Shown piece after piece: positions 14,691-23,595 of a stretch of 34,255 nt of DNA. The position numbers and the translations under genes were made by a program. The notes beneath the pieces were generated by a model. It saw only the letters and a list, made by a program, of their open reading frames with translations, was not told the DNA's origin and did no database searches. Numbering within the stretch: the stretch's first letter is position 1; every line of letters starts with the position of its first letter. Origin of the DNA: Promethearchaeati archaeon (GTDB lineage Archaea > Asgardarchaeota > Heimdallarchaeia > JABLTI01); contig JABLTI010000031.1 of the NCBI GenBank assembly GCA_013166835.1, positions 1-34,255 of the forward strand. Direction: 5' to 3'.

Positions 14691-16619
14691 ATGAAGTTTC
14701 AACTCTCCATCTCTGCTGGTTTTGCTAAGCTAGCAAAAATTAGAAAAGAAGACATAGTTGTTGAAATACCAACCACAATGTCCATTTCTGAGAAAGATGG
14801 TAGTTCATTTTGGAAAATAGGAGAAGAGGATAATTCCGTCATTATGGGTTTACCAACAAGCAGCTTACATCAACAAAAACCTCAAGTTGGAGATGAGGAT
14901 CTAATATTTGTAGCTAATATACTAATGCAACGTTCTCTAAATCCTTCATTGATTGAAAAACAGTTAGCTAAGACTAAAGAGTCGATGATGGAATACTTGG
15001 AGACTATTCCAAGAGAGAAAGCAATCGTTCTAATCCAACCAACTGATTCTCCTGGAATTTTAAATCAAGTTTTACAATTGATTAAAGATTTTGAAATAAA
15101 AAATATCGCCATAACGAATTTGTTACCATTGCTTAATAATCAAAGACAAGCAGTAAGTTTTCTTGCTGGAATAAATTCATTTCTTCCTGTAGATTCAATA
15201 CTTTACCTTTTATCCCCAGTCCCTCACACCTTTTGGCCAATCTTAGCGTATGCAGGGATTAATGTCTTCAATAATGGATTTGCAGAAATAGCCTCAAAGC
15301 AATCAATGTACTTAACAGATTTCGGAGGTATTGATTTAGTATCTTCTTCAGAGAAGCCTTGTTTTTGTGAAGCATGCAACAGTGTTGATCAAATAATTGA
15401 ATTGTTGATGCCTGATCCTAAGAATTCGGATCAATCTCTATTAGAGAAGCACAATAAGTGGATAACAACTAAAAAAATACGTGAAATCAGAAATGCTCTG
15501 AGAAATAGTGATTTGAGAAGTTATGTTGAACAAATGATTCACTCAAACGTATTTAGTGGGGCAGCATTGCGATTATTAGATAAACAACATAATGATGAGA
15601 TTATTTCAAGAACTCCGACTTGGAAAACAGCTCTCATAAAACACATCACTGAGTATAGTTATTATCGCCCGGAAATCCAAGAATTTCAGCAAAGAATTAG
15701 AGATAGATATCAAATTCGGGGGAGTAAGAAGGTCGTAGTAATATTTCCTTGCTCTGCAAGAAAACCATATTCTTTCTCAAAAAGTCATGGGAAATTCTTG
15801 AACACTTTAGGTTCTATTTCAAATAATAAAAGAGGTTATATTCAAGAATTAATCTTAACCTCTCCGTTAGGAGTAATTCCAAGAGAATTAGAAATGGTTT
15901 ATCCCGCTGCCCATTATGATATACCAGTAACAGGCGACTGGAGTCACGAGGAAAAAGAAATAGCTGTAAAACAATTAACTACTGTTCTTTCTGAAGCAAA
16001 GACCTCAAAATTATCAGTCTTAGCTCATGTAAGCAATGAATACGTTGAACTCTGTAAAGAGGCAGAAAAACAACTTAAGATGAAATTCAAATATACGACC
16101 TCTGGTGATAAAACAACTTCCTCAGAAAGCTTATCTTTGCTTTTCGATGAACTTAATTCAATTTTGAAAGATTTAGAACCTGTAACCTATAGATCGGATA
16201 TGGAACTTATCCAAACAATTGCTGATTATCAATATGGTTCTGGAATCGGTCAAGAAATGTTTAAGGAAAAATGTAGAATAAGAAGTAAACCAAATCAACC
16301 ACAATTTATTATGCAGGACAAGAAGCAAATTGGAGTTATCCAACCGACAACAGGAAAATTATCCCTTACATTAGAAACAGGAAAAACCTTAGCAGAAGAA
16401 GAGAAGTATTTTGTTTTGTTTGATGATGAAGAATTGGAAGGCTCCACACTTTTTGCAGTAGGTGTTGTTGACGCTGATCCTCAAATAAGACCAACTGATT
16501 CCGTAGTTATTCTGAATAAGAAAAGAGAACTCGTAGGAGTTGGAAATGCTATAATTTCTGGAAAAGATATGAAAGAAACAAGGCGTGGACCTGCTGTAAA
16601 GATAAAGCAAAAAGTTTGA
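14691..16619 (+). CDS. arcS: archaeosine synthase alpha subunit ArcS
   Basis: ArcS acts on tRNA carrying preQ0 at position 15 and, with its radical SAM partner, converts it to archaeosine; the alpha subunit attaches lysine. This 642-residue protein has the full family layout. It has an N-terminal TGT-like domain, a TGT-type zinc site C-F-C-E-A-C with a downstream His (about 223-245), and the ArcS-specific core PCSARKPYSFSKSHGK (about 352-367). The C-terminus is a PUA RNA-binding domain ending in the DSVVILNKKRELVGVGNA type segment. The transglycosylase TgtA is not in the window. It heads an apparent operon with the radical SAM partner, DUF366 and queD. Confidence 0.93.
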   Translation: MKFQLSISAGFAKLAKIRKEDIVVEIPTTMSISEKDGSSFWKIGEEDNSVIMGLPTSSLHQQKPQVGDEDLIFVANILMQRSLNPSLIEKQLAKTKESMMEYLETIPREKAIVLIQPTDSPGILNQVLQLIKDFEIKNIAITNLLPLLNNQRQAVSFLAGINSFLPVDSILYLLSPVPHTFWPILAYAGINVFNNGFAEIASKQSMYLTDFGGIDLVSSSEKPCFCEACNSVDQIIELLMPDPKNSDQSLLEKHNKWITTKKIREIRNALRNSDLRSYVEQMIHSNVFSGAALRLLDKQHNDEIISRTPTWKTALIKHITEYSYYRPEIQEFQQRIRDRYQIRGSKKVVVIFPCSARKPYSFSKSHGKFLNTLGSISNNKRGYIQELILTSPLGVIPRELEMVYPAAHYDIPVTGDWSHEEKEIAVKQLTTVLSEAKTSKLSVLAHVSNEYVELCKEAEKQLKMKFKYTTSGDKTTSSESLSLLFDELNSILKDLEPVTYRSDMELIQTIADYQYGSGIGQEMFKEKCRIRSKPNQPQFIMQDKKQIGVIQPTTGKLSLTLETGKTLAEEEKYFVLFDDEELEGSTLFAVGVVDADPQIRPTDSVVILNKKRELVGVGNAIISGKDMKETRRGPAVKIKQKV

Positions 16620-16649
16620 AATAAAACACATTGAGAGTGAGTGATTATT

Positions 16650-17768
16650 ATGCTAGACACAAAAGGAATTCTTTCAGAACAAATTTGTTCCCTTAAGAAA
16701 AAATCACTGAAGAAACGAAAGACCAGGGATTCAGGTAAAGCAATAGCTAGCTGGATAGAAGATGATCGCTTAATTACCGGTCCAGGTAAGGCACTGGTTA
16801 TCATTCTCAATTCTCAAGGGTGCAATTGGGGTTTAGGTGTCGATGGTGGTTGTAGTATGTGTGGCTATTCAAATGAGACTTCTGCAATTGATATTTCAGC
16901 TGATGATCTCATAGCTCAAGTTAATAATACCTTGCCAAAATTTTCCAAAAAAGAATTTCAATCCATTAAAATCTTCAACTCGGGTAGCTTTCTTGATACT
17001 AATGAAATTCCAATAGAAGCACAAACTGAAATCTTAGGCATGATAAATGAGTTTGAATCTGTTTCCGAGGTAATTATTGAGTCTAGACCTGAATACGTTT
17101 CTCGAAAAACCTTGAAGATTTTAAGAAAAACATTGGATCAAAGTAAAGAATTAGAAATTGGGATAGGATTAGAAACAAGTAATGATCTTATAAGAATTAA
17201 TAATATAAACAAAGGATTTCTTTTTGAAGATTACAAAAATGCCGTGAAGAGTGCTCTCTCAGAAAATACAAGAGTTAAAACCTATCTCTTACTAAAACCT
17301 CCTTTTCTTACTGAAAAAGAAGCAATAAAAGACACAGTGCAATCTGCAATTGATGCTATTAAAACTGGTTCTAGGTCAATCTCAATAAACCCTATAAACG
17401 TTCAATCGGGAACTCTCGTTTATGACTTGTGGAGAAACGGGATCTATCGCTCGCCTTGGTATTGGACTCTAAAAACTGTACTTTTGAAAATCTGGAACCA
17501 AATTAAGAAACAAAAACTAACTGAAAAAGTGGACAGAATTTTGAGTGACCCGTCAGGTGCAGGAACCCAGCGCGGAATACACAATTGCTCAAAGTGCAAC
17601 AAAGATTTCATTAAAGCCTTAAGGAATTATTCTGTGAATCAAGATTATACAATTCTAAACAAAATAACTTGTTCTTGTCAAAATCTTTGGCTAGAGCTTA
17701 TTAGGCAAGAAGAAGCATCTCGAGATTTTTCCTTAATGAGAGTTGAAAATCCAAGAAACCTCTTGTAA
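16650..17768 (+). CDS. raSEA: archaeosine synthase radical SAM subunit (RaSEA)
   Basis: A 372-residue radical SAM protein of the group paired with ArcS; it cleaves the lysine adduct on preQ0-tRNA to leave the amidine of archaeosine. The cluster site has the wide spacing of Elp3-like enzymes, with C58, C68 and C71 in GCNWGLGVDGGCSMCGY. The core continues with SGSFLDTNEIP, EVIIESRPEYV and GIGLETSND. A C-terminal C-x-x-C and C-x-C set may bind metal. It begins 30 bases after arcS. A GTG at 16641 is also possible, but the GAGAGTGA stretch just before it fits the ATG at 16650 better. The identity is firm from motifs plus adjacency. Confidence 0.9.
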   Translation: MLDTKGILSEQICSLKKKSLKKRKTRDSGKAIASWIEDDRLITGPGKALVIILNSQGCNWGLGVDGGCSMCGYSNETSAIDISADDLIAQVNNTLPKFSKKEFQSIKIFNSGSFLDTNEIPIEAQTEILGMINEFESVSEVIIESRPEYVSRKTLKILRKTLDQSKELEIGIGLETSNDLIRINNINKGFLFEDYKNAVKSALSENTRVKTYLLLKPPFLTEKEAIKDTVQSAIDAIKTGSRSISINPINVQSGTLVYDLWRNGIYRSPWYWTLKTVLLKIWNQIKKQKLTEKVDRILSDPSGAGTQRGIHNCSKCNKDFIKALRNYSVNQDYTILNKITCSCQNLWLELIRQEEASRDFSLMRVENPRNLL

Positions 17769-17872
17769 TTAATCGAACTAATAGAGGCTCTCACTTGGAT
17801 TAAAGGAATCTTTTTAATTGCTTAAAAAGCACAAATAAGTAAGATAAATGAAACAAATTCCTCGAGAAAATT

Positions 17873-17880
17873 AAGGTGGG
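17873..17880 (+). promoter_or_regulatory. Shine-Dalgarno site AAGGTGGG placed for an AUA start
   Basis: A strong site seven bases before the ATA codon at 17888. No ATG, GTG or TTG in the DUF366 frame lies within reach, so the site supports a start at or near that ATA. Confidence 0.55.
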
Positions 17881-17887
17881 ATAAAAA

Positions 17888-18481
17888 ATAGAGATAATTT
17901 TACATGAGTTCTCAAAGAAAGAATGTTATGATGGTTCTCAGATAAAACCTCTTTGGGCTCTAAATAAATTCGGTGTTTCTGGTAGCTCAATAGTAATTTT
18001 CCGAGGTAGTATGAAAATACCACAAGAAGAAATGATTGATATTCAGGATATAATTAGAGAAAAGGATCTCGCGGAAATTCTCATTTCGGGTGACGATTGC
18101 ATTCACTTTATTATAGAAATGTTTGATGATCAACCAGCCAATTTGAAGGTTGCCTATCATCGCTTACATCTACTCGCGTTTATTGTTCAAAAAATAATCG
18201 AGGAAGAATATAAAATTAGTTTAGAGAAAAAGGGGACAGATCTTTATTATAAAGATAAAAAACTAAACGTGGCAATTGCTACAAGTTCAAATAGTTCCTC
18301 AAAAATTCATTTCGGGATTAATATTGTCTCAACAGGTGTTCCTGCCTATGTGAAAGCTGTAGGCTTATACGATATTAATGAGAAAATTAATCTCGAGAAG
18401 CTAGCAGAAAGGATTGGTAAAGAATTCATTGCTGAAATCAGTGCAATTGATTCTGATGTTTTGAAATCTAGAACACTTTAA
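17888..18481 (+). CDS. DUF366 family protein, apparent AUA start
   Basis: A protein of the archaeal DUF366 family (COG2029), function unknown. Starting at the first ATG (18011) gives 156 residues and cuts off the family's N-terminus. Reading the same frame upstream recovers it: CYDGSQIKPLWAL and GSSIVIFRGSM match the expected YDG-x-Q and GDSIV-x-FRG motifs. The frame opens after a TAA at 17882 and has no ATG, GTG or TTG before 18011. The ATA at 17888 gives 197 residues, the normal family length, with a strong Shine-Dalgarno site seven bases before it. Downstream motifs are DDCIHFIIEMFD, GTDLYY, KLNVAIATSS and KIHFGINI. It sits between the radical SAM gene and queD, suggesting a 7-deazaguanine link. 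A sequencing error in the start codon is the alternative. Confidence 0.72.
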   Translation: MEIILHEFSKKECYDGSQIKPLWALNKFGVSGSSIVIFRGSMKIPQEEMIDIQDIIREKDLAEILISGDDCIHFIIEMFDDQPANLKVAYHRLHLLAFIVQKIIEEEYKISLEKKGTDLYYKDKKLNVAIATSSNSSSKIHFGINIVSTGVPAYVKAVGLYDINEKINLEKLAERIGKEFIAEISAIDSDVLKSRTL

Positions 18482-18493
18482 TGTGGAATAACT

Positions 18494-18949
18494 ATGCCGT
18501 TTGAAATCGATTTTGAAGATCCAAGAATAGGATTTGCCTCAGCACATTTCATTATTGGTCATGATAAATGTGGCTGCCTACATGGCCATAATTATTTCAT
18601 CAAAGTGAAAATAAGTGGAGATATTAATGAGCAGCATATGGTTCTTGATTATGGAATTCTAAAAGAGGAATTAAAGAAACTAGTAAAACCTCTAGATCAC
18701 AAAGTTTTGATTCCTTCAAATGCTGATGGCTTAGTAATAGAAACGAAAGAAGATTCCATAGAAATTACTTCTTGTGATAAACGATATCTGTTACCTGCTG
18801 AAGATGTACATCAATTACCAGTTCCCGCAACAACAGCGGAAGAGCTTGCTAAATATTTCCATCAAGAGCTGCAAAAAATCTGGCCAAAGTTCAAAATCAA
18901 AGTAACAATAGAAGAAGCTCCGGGAGCAAGTGCAACATATACTAAGTAA
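18494..18949 (+). CDS. queD: 6-carboxy-tetrahydropterin synthase QueD
   Basis: A 151-residue PTPS-family enzyme. Zinc ligands are H18 and H30/H32; the catalytic Cys is C26 in C-G-C-L-H-G-H, that is CxxxHGH without the Glu found in the other paralogue of this window. The C-terminal EEAPGASATY keeps the substrate-binding Glu and Tyr pattern. QueD converts dihydroneopterin triphosphate to 6-carboxy-tetrahydropterin on the way to preQ0, the precursor of archaeosine. Its place 12 bases after DUF366 in the arcS cluster supports that role. A TATTTTTGTG-like AT-rich stretch follows and the next gene has its own ribosome site. Confidence 0.88.
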   Translation: MPFEIDFEDPRIGFASAHFIIGHDKCGCLHGHNYFIKVKISGDINEQHMVLDYGILKEELKKLVKPLDHKVLIPSNADGLVIETKEDSIEITSCDKRYLLPAEDVHQLPVPATTAEELAKYFHQELQKIWPKFKIKVTIEEAPGASATYTK

Positions 18950-19024
18950 TCACAAAAATAACACGAGATAATTATTATAGTTTTAAACGTAAAGTAAATG
19001 TAATACATATTTTAGGTGTAATTG

Positions 19025-21985
19025 ATGGTCTCCGAAAGAGATGAAGCTAGTTTCTATCTGGAATACAAACCAAAGTATAAAGTTTTTCATGAATTAATGA
19101 CCAAACGAATGAGTAATGTCTTACTTGTCTCCAGTATTTATGATAGCTTTATGCTTGAAGAAGATGGACGATTATCAGATCAAATTTATGAAGAATTTCA
19201 GAATTTAAACTTACGAACTTTACCTCAAATTACCAGAGTTTCTTCTGCTCAAGAAGCACTAGAAATATTAAATTCACAACAATTCGATTTAGTTATAACA
19301 ATGCGACGTTTGGGTGAAATGGATGCATTTTCTTTTGGGAAAAATGTTAAGGAACTTCAAAATATCCCAGTTATTTTGCTTCTCACAAGTGTTGTTGAAA
19401 TAAATTATCTACCTGATAAAGAGAAACAATTTGGTATCGATAGAGTTTTTGTTTGGAATGGTGATTCAAAAATATTCGTAGCAATAATTAAACATCTTGA
19501 AGATAAATTGAATGTCGAAAAAGACACTAAAACTGGCGATGTAAGAGTTTTTATCTTTGTAGAAGATTCCATTAGATTCTATTCATTATTTTTACCCGAA
19601 CTATATAGCGAATTAATGCGTCAAACACATCGTTTGATAATAGAAGGTACAAATGATTTTCAAGATTTGTTAAAAATGAGAATTCGTCCTAAAATACTTC
19701 TTGCTTCTTCATATGAAGAAGCAATGGATCTTTTCGAAAAATATCAGAAAAATGTTATGGGTGTTATATCTGATATAGAATTCCCAAAAGATGGAAAATT
19801 AAACAAAAATGCTGGTTTCTTATTCGTAAACAAAATTGCTAAGAAAATAATAAATTTACCAGTAATTCTACAATCCTCTAAAGAGCAATATAGTAAGAAA
19901 GCTATAGAAATGGGATATTTTTTCAATCATAAACGTTCACATGGTATGATGTGGGACTTTCGTAAATGGTTATTAGATTCCGTAGGTTTTGGTGATTTTA
20001 CTTTCAAAAACGAGAAGAAAGAAATCGTTGGAAAAGCTAAAGATATAATTAGTTTCTATGAGCAGATTAAATCTATTCCAATTAAATCCCTAATTTATCA
20101 TGGTAAAAGTGATCATTTCTCAAATTGGCTTTCTGCTAGGGGAGAATTCGAGATCGCAAAGAAATTGAAACCTCGAAAGGTTTCCGAATTTACTCAAGAA
20201 GAATTACGAGAATTCCTCCTAAATACGATTAATGAAGTAGTGTTAGAAAAAACAAAAGGAATAATAAACGACTTCTCAAGAGAGAATTATAATCAAGATA
20301 TGCTTTTTTTAAGACTACGACCAGGGTCTTTAGGTGGTAAAGGCAGAGGTTTAGCATTTCTTATGTTTCTACTTAATTCTTTTCAAATACAAGACGAGTT
20401 TAAAGAAACCACAATTGAGATACCTAGAACTTGTGTAATCGGAACAGATGAATATGATAAATTTATGGAGGAAAACAATCTTTACGATTTTGCATTATCA
20501 AACGTCTCTGACGAAGAAATAAAGAAGAAATTTACAAATTCTAAATTATCAGATAGTATTCGATCTGATCTTGAATTCCTTTTACAATATTGGACAAAAC
20601 CACTGGCAATTCGGTCATCAAGTTTGTTAGAAGATTCAGCATATCAACCATTTGCAGGTATATTTAGTACCTTGATGATTCCAAACAATAATAATAAAGC
20701 AATTAATTTTGCTCAATTATGTACAGCAATAAAACTTGTATATGCATCTGTATTTTTGAAAGTAGCTAAATCTTATGTAGAAACAATTAGCCAAACAGTA
20801 GAAGAATCTAAGATGGCTGTTATAATACAAGAAGTAGTTGGGAAAGAACATAATGGTCGATTCTATCCTGATTTTTCAGGAACAGCTTCATCATTTAATT
20901 ATTATCCATTTGTGGATTTTATGAAGCCTGAGGATGGAATAGCACATTTAGCGCTTGGTTTAGGTCGATTAATTGTAGAAGGGTTTGAGTCATTTCGTTT
21001 TTGTCCAAGATATCCTAAAAGCAATTTCTATTCTACACCGGATTATTTGTTAGATAATAGTCAAAGGGCATTTTTTGCAATAGATCTTCAACAGAAGAAA
21101 TTTGATATTTTAGTTGATGATCCTTTCGTTACAAAATTCGATTTCGATGCTGCAATTAAAGATGAAACACTTCTTAATATTGCAGACACCTATGATTTCA
21201 ATTCGGAAACACTGAATATGGGTTATCATGGAACGGGATCTCCTGTAATTACATTTAGTAAACAATTAAAATTAACCACTATACCACTTGCAGAAATTGT
21301 AACTAAAATACTTGCAATTGGTGAACAAACAATGGGTTGTTCTATAGAAATAGAATTTGCTGTGAATCTTAAAGAGAATAAAAATGATAGAGATAAGTTT
21401 AACATATTACAAATAAGACCATTTCTTCAACAAGAAATAATGATTTCGGATGAAATTGAGACATATGAAAGACAACAACTACTTGCCTATTCTAATCATG
21501 TTTCTGGCAACTTATTTAGTAATGATATTTCAGATATTGTGTTCGTCAAACCTGAATCTTTTGATAACTTGAAAACACTTGAAATTCTAAAAGAAATAGA
21601 CAAATTAAATTCCCAATTAATTGCAGAAAAGAAGAATTTCTTACTAATTGGTTTCGGTCGATGGGGGACGGCAGATCGTTTTCTTGGCATTCCAGCGAAA
21701 TGGAATAATATCTGTGGGGCTAAGACAATTATCGAAGCAGGTTTAGAAGACTTCCAAGTTGATTTCTCTCAAGGAAGCCATTTCTTTCACAATATTGTAA
21801 CATCGAATATTGGATATCTCCATATTAAATACAATGACTTACAACACTTTATTGATTGGGAGTGGCTTGAGAATAAAAAAGTTGAAAGCAAACTAACTTT
21901 TGTTAGTCATATTAGATTAAAAAAACCATTAACTATTAGAATTAATGCTAAAAGAAAAGAAGGTATGATTATAAAACCATCATAG
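19025..21985 (+). CDS. receiver-like plus PEP/pyruvate-binding (PPDK_N) domain protein
   Basis: A 986-residue cytosolic protein. Residues about 30-160 form a receiver-like domain whose phosphate-acceptor position looks lost (VITMRRLGEMDAF). Residues about 170-320 form a second one starting FVEDSIRFY and keeping an Asp in VISDIEFP. From about 430 the ATP-grasp part of PEP synthase/PPDK follows: GSLGGKGRGLAFL, RSSSLLEDSAYQPFAG (about 529), MAVIIQEVVG, ALGLGRLIVEG and FNILQIRPF. The phosphohistidine swivel and PEP barrel are absent; instead it ends with a conserved-looking GFGRWGTADRFLG region (about 875). Similar large proteins occur in bacteria such as Bacteroidetes (recalled). Role unknown, perhaps a phosphotransfer sensor. 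The start is the ATG at 19025, with AGGTG six bases before it, rather than the TTG at 19022. Confidence 0.8.
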   Translation: MVSERDEASFYLEYKPKYKVFHELMTKRMSNVLLVSSIYDSFMLEEDGRLSDQIYEEFQNLNLRTLPQITRVSSAQEALEILNSQQFDLVITMRRLGEMDAFSFGKNVKELQNIPVILLLTSVVEINYLPDKEKQFGIDRVFVWNGDSKIFVAIIKHLEDKLNVEKDTKTGDVRVFIFVEDSIRFYSLFLPELYSELMRQTHRLIIEGTNDFQDLLKMRIRPKILLASSYEEAMDLFEKYQKNVMGVISDIEFPKDGKLNKNAGFLFVNKIAKKIINLPVILQSSKEQYSKKAIEMGYFFNHKRSHGMMWDFRKWLLDSVGFGDFTFKNEKKEIVGKAKDIISFYEQIKSIPIKSLIYHGKSDHFSNWLSARGEFEIAKKLKPRKVSEFTQEELREFLLNTINEVVLEKTKGIINDFSRENYNQDMLFLRLRPGSLGGKGRGLAFLMFLLNSFQIQDEFKETTIEIPRTCVIGTDEYDKFMEENNLYDFALSNVSDEEIKKKFTNSKLSDSIRSDLEFLLQYWTKPLAIRSSSLLEDSAYQPFAGIFSTLMIPNNNNKAINFAQLCTAIKLVYASVFLKVAKSYVETISQTVEESKMAVIIQEVVGKEHNGRFYPDFSGTASSFNYYPFVDFMKPEDGIAHLALGLGRLIVEGFESFRFCPRYPKSNFYSTPDYLLDNSQRAFFAIDLQQKKFDILVDDPFVTKFDFDAAIKDETLLNIADTYDFNSETLNMGYHGTGSPVITFSKQLKLTTIPLAEIVTKILAIGEQTMGCSIEIEFAVNLKENKNDRDKFNILQIRPFLQQEIMISDEIETYERQQLLAYSNHVSGNLFSNDISDIVFVKPESFDNLKTLEILKEIDKLNSQLIAEKKNFLLIGFGRWGTADRFLGIPAKWNNICGAKTIIEAGLEDFQVDFSQGSHFFHNIVTSNIGYLHIKYNDLQHFIDWEWLENKKVESKLTFVSHIRLKKPLTIRINAKRKEGMIIKPS

Positions 21986-22028
21986 AATTATATAATTACT
22001 AGCATAAAATGAAAAAAAGCTGATAAAA

Positions 22029-22799
22029 ATGAAACTAATTCCAATAAACACACCATTAGTGTCAACAAATGATGATATGTTTGAAGTGATATTCAATGCA
22101 TTAACTGCTGCGAAAGTAGAACTGCAAGATAGTGACATCATAACAATTGCTACTAAAATCATTAGTGTGACACAAGGACTGCTAATTAATAAAGATGAAA
22201 TCGAGGTTTCTGACGAAGCAAAAGAATATGCAAAGGTTACCCAATTAAGTCCTGAATTCATGGAAGTTGCTATTAGGGAATCAGATGAAGTATTAGGAGC
22301 ATGTATTGGAGCTTTACTAACTCGAAGAGATGGACATGTCATGCCAAATGCAGGCGCAGATCAGAGCAATGCCCCCCTTGGGTCAATTATTATTCTCCCA
22401 TCGAATCCATCCCAAATTGCTCGAGAGATTCAGCATTTTCTTCAAGATAAATTCAATTGTCGAATAGGTGTTATTATTGGTGATAGTAGGGTTCAACCTT
22501 TGAGAAGAGGTACAAGTGGTTTAGCACTCGGTGTTGCAGGTTTTGTCCCAGTAATCGATGATAGAGGAAGAAAAGATCTCTTTGGGCGCGAAATGAAAAT
22601 GACTAGTAGAGCAATTGCTGATAATTTAATGTCTGCTGCTGAAATTCTTTCCGGGGAAGTTGATGAGAAAGTGCCTATTGTTTTAGTAAGAAACGCTCCC
22701 ATAATTTTAACCGAGGAAGATTTAACAGAAACCATGTCGATTCCACCAAAAGAATGCATGTACTTTAGTACATTTCTTAAAAAAGATGAAGACGAGTGA
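22029..22799 (+). CDS. cofE: coenzyme F420-0:L-glutamate ligase CofE
   Basis: CofE adds gamma-linked glutamate to F420-0 using GTP, the last core step of F420 synthesis. The 256-residue protein has the archaeal single-domain size. Family landmarks are in order: TKIISVTQG (42-50), NAGADQSNAP (107-116, the metal and substrate loop), GDSRVQPLRRGT (151-162), ALGVAGFVPVIDDRGRKDLFGR (166-187) and RAIADNLMSAAE. The first acidic loop reads GADQSN where most relatives have GIDxSN. It stands 43 bases after the large PPDK_N gene and 46 before nth, so it may share a transcript without being functionally linked to them. Confidence 0.92.
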   Translation: MKLIPINTPLVSTNDDMFEVIFNALTAAKVELQDSDIITIATKIISVTQGLLINKDEIEVSDEAKEYAKVTQLSPEFMEVAIRESDEVLGACIGALLTRRDGHVMPNAGADQSNAPLGSIIILPSNPSQIAREIQHFLQDKFNCRIGVIIGDSRVQPLRRGTSGLALGVAGFVPVIDDRGRKDLFGREMKMTSRAIADNLMSAAEILSGEVDEKVPIVLVRNAPIILTEEDLTETMSIPPKECMYFSTFLKKDEDE

Positions 22800-22845
22800 A
22801 TTCCTCAAACTAGCAAATTAGATTCTTTACTCTCAGGTGTTTCCA

Positions 22846-23508
22846 ATGAATAAAGTGAAAACAGTAATATCTAAACTCGATGAGCAGTATGGAGTAAAAC
22901 ATTGGAAGCGTTGGCGAGAGCCTGTGGGTGAATTAGTGCGAACAATTCTCTCTCAAAATACAACTGATAAGAATAGCTTGAGAGCATATGCTAATTTAAT
23001 TGAGACGTTCAAAACATGGGATGAAATACTAGAAGCAGATGAAACAGAAATTGCTGAACCAATTAGAAGTGGCGGTTTAGCGAATATTAAAGCTAAAAAG
23101 ATCAAGAAAAGTTTGCAAGAAATTAAAAAACGCGAAGGGAAAATAGATCTCGAGTTCCTAGCAGATTACAAACCGGATGCTGCAGAAGAATATTTGGTAT
23201 CTTTAGATGGGGTAGGACCAAAAACAGCAGCATGTGTTCTGATTTTTTCGTTTAATTTTCCAATAATGCCAGTAGACACACATGTTCATCGCTTAAGCAA
23301 TCGAATTGGATTAGTTACAACTAAGACTCGAGAAAAAACCCAGGAAGCAATGAAAGATATAATTCCCGAAAAAAACATCTATAGTTTCCATCTAAACCTG
23401 ATTGAGCATGGGCGGAAAGTGTGTAAAGCGTCAAAACCATTATGTTCGGATTGTTTTCTGACTGAATTTTGTGATTACTTTCAAGAAAATATCGAGAAGA
23501 CCTCTTGA
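22846..23508 (+). CDS. nth: endonuclease III (DNA glycosylase/AP lyase)
   Basis: A 220-residue HhH-GPD base-excision enzyme that removes oxidised pyrimidines and nicks abasic sites. The helix-hairpin-helix has the catalytic Lys126 in DGVGPKTAAC, and the catalytic Asp144 is in PVDTHVHR. The C-terminal [4Fe-4S] loop is complete: C193-x6-C200-x2-C203-x5-C209. Other family segments are LSQNTTDKN and GGLANIKAKKIK. The frame opens at a GTG at 22837, but AGGTG at 22835-22839 is a Shine-Dalgarno site six bases before the ATG at 22846, which I take as start. No oddity seen. Confidence 0.93.
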   Translation: MNKVKTVISKLDEQYGVKHWKRWREPVGELVRTILSQNTTDKNSLRAYANLIETFKTWDEILEADETEIAEPIRSGGLANIKAKKIKKSLQEIKKREGKIDLEFLADYKPDAAEEYLVSLDGVGPKTAACVLIFSFNFPIMPVDTHVHRLSNRIGLVTTKTREKTQEAMKDIIPEKNIYSFHLNLIEHGRKVCKASKPLCSDCFLTEFCDYFQENIEKTS

Positions 23509-23595
23509 TAATTTTTAAGTAAAGCAAAGCTAATTAAGATTGAAACTCCTTATTCATTTTACTAAGATGGATGTTTCTTAGTAGGAAGGACAGTT

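Noticed and set aside
17904..17945. ATG upstream of DUF366 as alternative start
   Set aside because: It is in a different frame and reaches a stop after 13 codons; it cannot encode the conserved N-terminus.
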